Assembly: GCF_000771875.1 (NCBI RefSeq) | Contig: NZ_JPXX01000023.1 | Span: forward strand, 32,240 to 96,239 | DNA: 64,000 nt | Direction: 5' to 3' | Source of the DNA: Gallibacterium genomosp. 1 | Lineage (GTDB): Bacteria > Pseudomonadota > Gammaproteobacteria > Enterobacterales > Pasteurellaceae | Part shown: positions 59,816 through 64,000 of the stretch, piece by piece | Numbering within the stretch: the first letter of the stretch is position 1 | Layout of the letters: every line of letters starts with the position of its first letter | Translations under genes and position numbers: made by a program | Notes under the pieces: generated by a model | Databases searched by the model: none | What the model saw: only the letters and a program-made list of their open reading frames with translations | Told to the model about the DNA's origin: nothing

Positions 59816-61933
59816 ATGACACGCTACGCCACTATTAAACAAGCTGCGGATTATGTACAGGTTGAACGTGTTGCGCCGGCAGGATTAACACCGGTGCAGT
59901 ATCAACTGTTTAATTGTAGCGATGAGGATATTTTCCGTTTCGGTATCAGCAAAATTCAGGGCTTGCCTGATTCGTTGAGCAAATATTTTGTGAATCGTTA
60001 TTTGCGGCTCTTCCGCCAAAGTGGACGGTTTGCTGCAAACACTTGGCTACGCACCACATTAGACAACGGTGTGCTTGAGCGTGTTGAGGCGGTGCTTAAA
60101 CGTCACCCGATCAGCAAAAATGTGACCAAAACCACCGCAAAATGTTATCAGATTGATGATGAAGGTAACCGCATTAAAGGGGCGTTAAAAGAGGTCGCGT
60201 TGCACGAGTTTAATCGGCAGGATGTTGAGCGTTTTGCCACACGGATGGCAGATGAGCAATTTGTGCTTTATCAAGATTTTATCGATAACGAGTTGGCAAG
60301 TTGCACCGATAAGCAGGCGATTGACGTCAAACTGAAAGCGTTGTACTACAAATTGGCAAGGTTGACCGAGCTTAAGGGCATTACGCCGCCGTTTTGGCAT
60401 AAATATCATATCGGCAAGATTTTGCGTAAAGAGGTCGGTGCGGCAATTTTGAAAATGTGCGATGAGGAGTGGTGGTGCAATCAGTTGTGGCAAAAGCGTT
60501 CATTTTTGCGTGAACATTTGGCAATTGCGGTCGGTCAGGTGCAGGCGAAAGCCAGCCCTTATGCGAGTTTTGAGGCGGTGGCGGAATGGCGTTATCAACG
60601 CCGTAAAAATACGGATTTTATCAAACAAATGCAGTTAATCAATGAAGAGGACGAAGAGGAGCAACTCGGACTTGATGAGATGTTTTATAAAACCGTTTCT
60701 AATCCTGCAATCCGACGTTGCGAATTGATGAACAGAATGCGTGGTTTTGAAGAGTTGGCAAAAATTTATGGCTATGTGGGCGAATTTTATACCTTGACTG
60801 CTCCCTCTTCTTATCACGCTATCCATTCTAAAGGTGGGTTTGTTAAAAACTGGAACTTTAGCAATCCACGCGATACGCAAGACTATTTGTGTAAAGTCTT
60901 TGCTCGTATTCGAGCTGCATTAAAACGTCGGGGCATTAATATTTTTGGTTTTCGGGTGGTTGAACCTCATCACGATGGTACACCGCATTGGCATATGTTG
61001 TTCTTTATGGAGCAAAAGCACGTTGATACCGTGCGTGAGATTTTTGCGAAATATGCCCTTGCGGAAGATGGCAATGAGGCAGGAGCAAATGAACACCGTT
61101 TTACCGCAAAAGCGATCGATTGGGAAAAAGGCTCGGCGACAGGCTACATTGCGAAATATATTGCGAAGAATATTGATGGTTATGCGTGTGATGATGATGT
61201 GGACGACGAAACAGGCGAGAAATTAAAAGATGTGGCGAAGAATGTTTGTGCGTGGGCATCTAAGTGGCGGATTCGTCAATTCCAGCAAATTGGTGGTGCG
61301 CCTGTTTCGGTTTGGCGTGAATTACGTCGTAAGCATGGACAACTAGTTGGCGATCAACAAATTGATGCGTTAATTCAAGCGGCGGATGACGGCGATTGGA
61401 CGAAATACACAGAATTGCAAGGCGGTGCGTTTGTCAGCCGTAAATATTTAGTTGCTCGTACTGTTTATGAAGATAGAAAACCGAATAAATATGGCGAAAT
61501 TAGTAAAAAAATTATCGGTATTTTTAATCAACTTAAGCCTATTTTTGAGTTGATTGGTACGCGGTTGAAAAAGTGGAAACTGGTTAAGAAATCAGTTCTA
61601 GCTTCACAAAAGGAATTAGTAAATCATTCGGTGCGTAGCACCGCTTGGAGTTCTGTCAATAACTGTACGGAGGAAGAAGAACAAAAAATAGACAATATTA
61701 GTAAGGAGATTAGTTCAGATGAAAAAATAGACGAAGAACAGCAAGTGCAAGCGTTAATCAGTAGAAAAATTGGCTGGCTATTACGTAAGAAAATTCGGTT
61801 AACTGATGAAATGTATAACGAATTGGTACGAACTGGTTCAGTAAGAGTGAAAGATGGTCGTTATTTGTCAGTCGATTATGGCGAATTGCGGTTGAGTTAT
61901 CAACGAAGAAGTGAGGTGAAATTAAATGGATAG
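59816..61933 (+). CDS. Replication gene A-like HUH endonuclease
   Basis: Rolling-circle initiator of P2-like phages, 705 residues. The HUH motif is PHHDGTPHWHMLFF (residues 382-395), and the catalytic tyrosines are in YIAKYIAKNIDGY near residues 443-455 (Y-x3-Y). The downstream RQFQQIGGAPVSVWRELRR is also typical of gpA. It nicks the origin and stays joined to the 5' end. The origin in P2 lies inside this gene. The start is two bases after the previous stop. Confidence 0.93.
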   Translation: MTRYATIKQAADYVQVERVAPAGLTPVQYQLFNCSDEDIFRFGISKIQGLPDSLSKYFVNRYLRLFRQSGRFAANTWLRTTLDNGVLERVEAVLKRHPISKNVTKTTAKCYQIDDEGNRIKGALKEVALHEFNRQDVERFATRMADEQFVLYQDFIDNELASCTDKQAIDVKLKALYYKLARLTELKGITPPFWHKYHIGKILRKEVGAAILKMCDEEWWCNQLWQKRSFLREHLAIAVGQVQAKASPYASFEAVAEWRYQRRKNTDFIKQMQLINEEDEEEQLGLDEMFYKTVSNPAIRRCELMNRMRGFEELAKIYGYVGEFYTLTAPSSYHAIHSKGGFVKNWNFSNPRDTQDYLCKVFARIRAALKRRGINIFGFRVVEPHHDGTPHWHMLFFMEQKHVDTVREIFAKYALAEDGNEAGANEHRFTAKAIDWEKGSATGYIAKYIAKNIDGYACDDDVDDETGEKLKDVAKNVCAWASKWRIRQFQQIGGAPVSVWRELRRKHGQLVGDQQIDALIQAADDGDWTKYTELQGGAFVSRKYLVARTVYEDRKPNKYGEISKKIIGIFNQLKPIFELIGTRLKKWKLVKKSVLASQKELVNHSVRSTAWSSVNNCTEEEEQKIDNISKEISSDEKIDEEQQVQALISRKIGWLLRKKIRLTDEMYNELVRTGSVRVKDGRYLSVDYGELRLSYQRRSEVKLNG

Positions 61934-62198
61934 ACAAATTATTCAAATTTGTTCGAGTTCGGATTCAGGTGTATTTGTACTATGTAGCGATGGATCGATA
62001 TGGAACCTATGGCAGGGTAGAAAGTGGAGATTATTGCCTGAAATTCCACAAGGTAAACCAAGCTATAAAGCATATCTAGATGAATGTATAAATGATTTAA
62101 GAATAAAAGATAGGGTTAGAATTTTATCAGAAGATGAAAAAAAAGAATTATTAGACCTATTAGAACAACGTAAAAAGTATGAATTCTTTATAAGATAA
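61926..62198 (+). CDS. Hypothetical protein after the replication gene
   Basis: 90-residue protein overlapping the end of the replication gene by eight bases. SGVFVLCSDGSIWNLWQGRKWRLLPEIPQ (residues 14-42) looks like a single beta-propeller blade; the second half is helical and charged. I recognise no function. GTGAGG lies upstream of the ATG. Confidence 0.6.
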   Translation: MDRQIIQICSSSDSGVFVLCSDGSIWNLWQGRKWRLLPEIPQGKPSYKAYLDECINDLRIKDRVRILSEDEKKELLDLLEQRKKYEFFIR

Positions 62199-62278
62199 TG
62201 AGGTAATAAACAGTGGCAACAACCGATAAACAAATACCAACAGATGATTGTCCGCCGTTTTAAGCGAAGGAGTATCAA

Positions 62279-62578
62279 ATGGAACAAGTATCTAATCAAG
62301 CACTATTAGAAAAATTGCAGGCAGTAGAAGCGTTATTACTGCAACAAAAAGAACCTCTAACAGAAGATAGTAAAGAGCTTTGGACAGTGGCAGATATTGC
62401 GGCTTATTTTAAGTTAAGCGAGCGTCATATTCGTGGTGCTGTAATTGCTGATCCGTATTTTCCGCAACCAGTGCAAGTTCCATCTCAACGGGATATTCGT
62501 AAGAAAAGCTTAAGTTTGCGATGGATTGCAGGCGATGTGGTGCGCTATGCAGAGAGGAAAAAGGCGAGGAGAGTTTGA
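62279..62578 (+). CDS. AlpA/MerR-like HTH protein (excisionase candidate)
   Basis: 99-residue DNA-binding protein. A winged helix-turn-helix of AlpA/excisionase type is visible in LWTVADIAAYFKLSERHIRGAVIADPYFPQPVQ (residues 37-69), followed by a basic RYAERKKARR tail. Position between replication and integrase genes suits an excisionase or Cox-like role. AAGGAG lies before the ATG. The short reading frame just upstream (62213-62263) ends like an SSB tail and is probably a relic. Confidence 0.7.
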   Translation: MEQVSNQALLEKLQAVEALLLQQKEPLTEDSKELWTVADIAAYFKLSERHIRGAVIADPYFPQPVQVPSQRDIRKKSLSLRWIAGDVVRYAERKKARRV

Positions 62579-62691
62579 CAGTTTTATTTTATCGGGTTGG
62601 GATAGCCGCACTTACTTTCCAAAAGCGGCGTCCGCTCCGATAACAGCGTTTTTAGTAAAACCTGATTCCCACAAAAGGAGTGTATTTTTTG

Positions 62692-63174
62692 ATGTTTACT
62701 GAATCTGAATATAATTCAATTCCACATCAATTTGCCCAATTTACTGTGTCACAAATTGATTATATTATCGACTTTTCGGCTGATAGTAACATTATTTCGA
62801 CTCTATTTGTATTAGATAAGAAAATTGAAGATTTGCTAAAAGGGCATAACACATACAGTGTAAAGTTTGGTGTAAAAGCCTATTATGAAAGCAGCGATCC
62901 TAATGTAGATTTATATGCACCACCCATTAATCATAATTTTAAAAAGAAAGATATTCTGCAATTAAAAGAACAGCTTGAAATGTTATTATATAAACATTAC
63001 TTAATCTATCAGCCTGAATGTTATTTTTTTATTGCAGAACGCCCTTCGTTAAGCAGAATGTATCAAAAAATGTGCGACAATCGACATCCACTTATGATAG
63101 ACTTTCAACCAGTAGGGCAACTAGGTGATAATGCAGATTGCTTTATTATAAAAACACCCAACTATAAGGAGTGA
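62692..63174 (+). CDS. Hypothetical protein in the integrase-proximal cargo position
   Basis: 160-residue soluble protein, start ATG at 62692 (AGGAG 12 bases ahead). I do not recognise a family. It has mixed strands and helices (VSQIDYIIDFSADSNIISTLFVLDKKIEDLLKGHNTY; FKKKDILQLKEQLEMLLYKHYLIYQPECYFFIAERP). It lies with a tiny gene between the AlpA-like gene and the integrase, a place where temperate phages often carry unrelated cargo. Confidence 0.65.
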   Translation: MFTESEYNSIPHQFAQFTVSQIDYIIDFSADSNIISTLFVLDKKIEDLLKGHNTYSVKFGVKAYYESSDPNVDLYAPPINHNFKKKDILQLKEQLEMLLYKHYLIYQPECYFFIAERPSLSRMYQKMCDNRHPLMIDFQPVGQLGDNADCFIIKTPNYKE

Positions 63175-63180
63175 TGTTTT

Positions 63181-63270
63181 ATGGCAGAAACAAAACCGAG
63201 TGCAAAAGAATTAAAACGTCAAGCAATGCTTGCTTCGCGTTTAGCTTACCAAAAAGCGAAAACAAAATAA
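63181..63270 (+). CDS. 29-residue basic peptide
   Basis: Tiny gene with AAGGAG 13 bases ahead of ATG 63181, 6 bases after the preceding gene. The product (MAETKPSAKELKRQAMLASR, then LAYQKAKTK) is helical and strongly basic. A terminator follows at once. The good spacing and coupled position suggest that it is expressed; function unknown. Confidence 0.55.
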   Translation: MAETKPSAKELKRQAMLASRLAYQKAKTK

Positions 63271-63275
63271 GTTCC

Positions 63276-63304
63276 AAAAGCCACAGGATAATGTGGCTTT
63301 TTTT
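63276..63304. terminator. Bidirectional terminator between early unit and integrase
   Basis: Stem GCCACA (63280-63285) with TGTGGC (63292-63297), loop GGATAA, A and T runs on the two sides. It ends the rightward early unit and the leftward integrase transcript. Confidence 0.9.
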
Positions 63305-63317
63305 ATGTGGAGTCGCA

Positions 63318-64000
63318 CTAATCCAGCAATTTAACCACATCAACCATATTCGGGGCATAGTAAGTATTAAGCAGAATTTTAATATCTCTATGCCCTGATA
63401 TTTTTGCAAGCGTCATTACATCGACTTTTTTCGCTAAACGAGTTAACGCTTCGCGGCGAGTGTCGTGGAAATGCAAGTTTGCATTATCTAATGCTGCTTT
63501 TGCTTTTAACTTTCGGAAATTGGCATCTAGTTGTGCTGGCTTTAGTTGGAAAATAAGATCAGTATCGTCAGTTTTTATTTTTCCCATTTGTTGAATAATT
63601 TCCATTGCCACTGATGACAATGGAATATCTCTAGGGTGTCCGTTTTTAGTTTGTGGTAGGTGCAATAACCGTTTATCCATTTTGAGATCTTGCCATTTTG
63701 CATTGCAGATTTCTCCAGCTCGCATCGCGGTTTCTAGTGCAAATAGCATTGCGGCTGCAACTCTATTTTGTATCGTTATTGGGATCTGTTGCTTGTCATA
63801 ATCTGCAACAAATAAAATTCTGTTTATTTCCTCTTCGCTTAATCGGCGTGTTCGTTCTGGCGGTTGGCTCGGTCTTTTTATGTGTTTGAGGGGATTTTCT
63901 TTTAGGTATTTCCATTCTGTTACTGCGATATTTAATAGGTGAGATAAAGTATTCCATTCACGTAATACCGTAGCAACACTAACTTTGATCTGACCCCGAA
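63318..64000 (-). CDS. Tyrosine-family phage integrase (partial)
   Basis: C-terminal 226 residues of a site-specific tyrosine recombinase, cut by the right edge. The core-binding helix VATVLREWNTLSHLLNIAVTEWKYLKENP is followed by the catalytic domain: Arg in TAMRAGEICNAKW, Lys in TKNGHPRDIPL, His-x-x-Arg in HDTRREAL, His in SGHRDI and the nucleophile in NTYYAPNMVDVVKLLD. It reads leftward, convergent with the replication unit. The frame stays open to the edge. The last 12 bases of the window resemble an IS end (see findings), so the N-terminus may be interrupted. Confidence 0.92.
   Translation of the reverse strand, partial: RGQIKVSVATVLREWNTLSHLLNIAVTEWKYLKENPLKHIKRPSQPPERTRRLSEEEINRILFVADYDKQQIPITIQNRVAAAMLFALETAMRAGEICNAKWQDLKMDKRLLHLPQTKNGHPRDIPLSSVAMEIIQQMGKIKTDDTDLIFQLKPAQLDANFRKLKAKAALDNANLHFHDTRREALTRLAKKVDVMTLAKISGHRDIKILLNTYYAPNMVDVVKLLD

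Noticed and set aside
62213..62263. Sixteen-codon frame from GTG ending TDDCPPF, similar to the C-terminal tip of SSB proteins
   Set aside because: Too short to claim as a gene. It may be the last trace of an SSB gene, but chance is equally likely.
63171..63398. 75-codon plus-strand frame over the 29-residue peptide and terminator
   Set aside because: It crosses a strong terminator and the antisense end of the integrase; the 29-residue frame has the properly placed start.

Overview
The window comes from an AT-rich member of the Pasteurellaceae. Supporting signs are the yccA-tusE-tRNA-Ser synteny, a SitABCD metal importer, a folP-glmM pair, an F17-type fimbrial operon and a P2/HP1-like prophage that carries Hin-type DNA uptake sequences (AAGTGCGGT). 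The F17-like fimbriae make Gallibacterium (G. anatis-like) my best guess. That is inference, because there is no rRNA or other decisive marker in the window.

Chromosomal part (1-30,577). A leftward sitABCD operon with a Fur-like box is followed by tusE, a BAX-inhibitor-1 family gene, tRNA-Ser(UGA) and mltB. Next is a leftward F17-like chaperone-usher operon (fimbrillin, chaperone, usher, two-domain adhesin). Its promoter contains a run of ten G between plausible -35 and -10 elements, a classic layout for phase variation. An IS3-family remnant separates it from a long, tightly packed leftward operon for a surface polysaccharide: Wzz, flippase, pyruvyltransferase-like protein, glycosyltransferases, polymerase, a cytidylyltransferase-like/SGNH fusion and an alkaline-phosphatase-superfamily phospho-transferase. 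ubiG and a YcgL gene sit at its distal end. An OmpA-like lipoprotein, glmM, folP, mnmC and the rightward fabB complete the chromosomal part.

Phage part (30,578-64,000). After the fabB terminator lies a relic of another phage's tape-measure gene, then a possible cos region. The P2-like late genes follow: portal and terminase leftward, then scaffold, capsid, head completion, lysis, tail completion, tape measure, baseplate, fibre, sheath, tube, E/E', U and D rightward. Three copies of TGT-N13-ACAC stand upstream of the three late units and probably bind an Ogr-like zinc-finger activator (encoded at 58,399). Between gene D and the S24-type CI repressor is a leftward AT-rich cargo block: a DUF4393/Abi-alpha-like protein, a SLATT-type two-transmembrane protein, two excalibur-motif proteins and an exported protein. 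This block is the best candidate in the window for an undescribed anti-phage or lysogenic-conversion module. A further leftward membrane-protein cargo gene lies at 39.7-40.1 kb and a MazEF-type toxin-antitoxin pair at 48.8-49.4 kb. The early region has paired CI operators, a small RHH protein, an HUH replication protein and an AlpA-like excisionase candidate. It ends in a leftward tyrosine integrase cut by the window edge.

The prophage looks mosaic and partly decayed. The endolysin and two small early genes are frameshifted, the tape-measure gene is displaced from its usual P2 position, and the 43.2-52.4 kb tail block is visibly richer in GC and is the only place I found uptake sequences. One frameshift (E/E') is a recognised programmed -1 event. 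Another (58,778) also sits on a perfect slippery heptamer and deserves a test.
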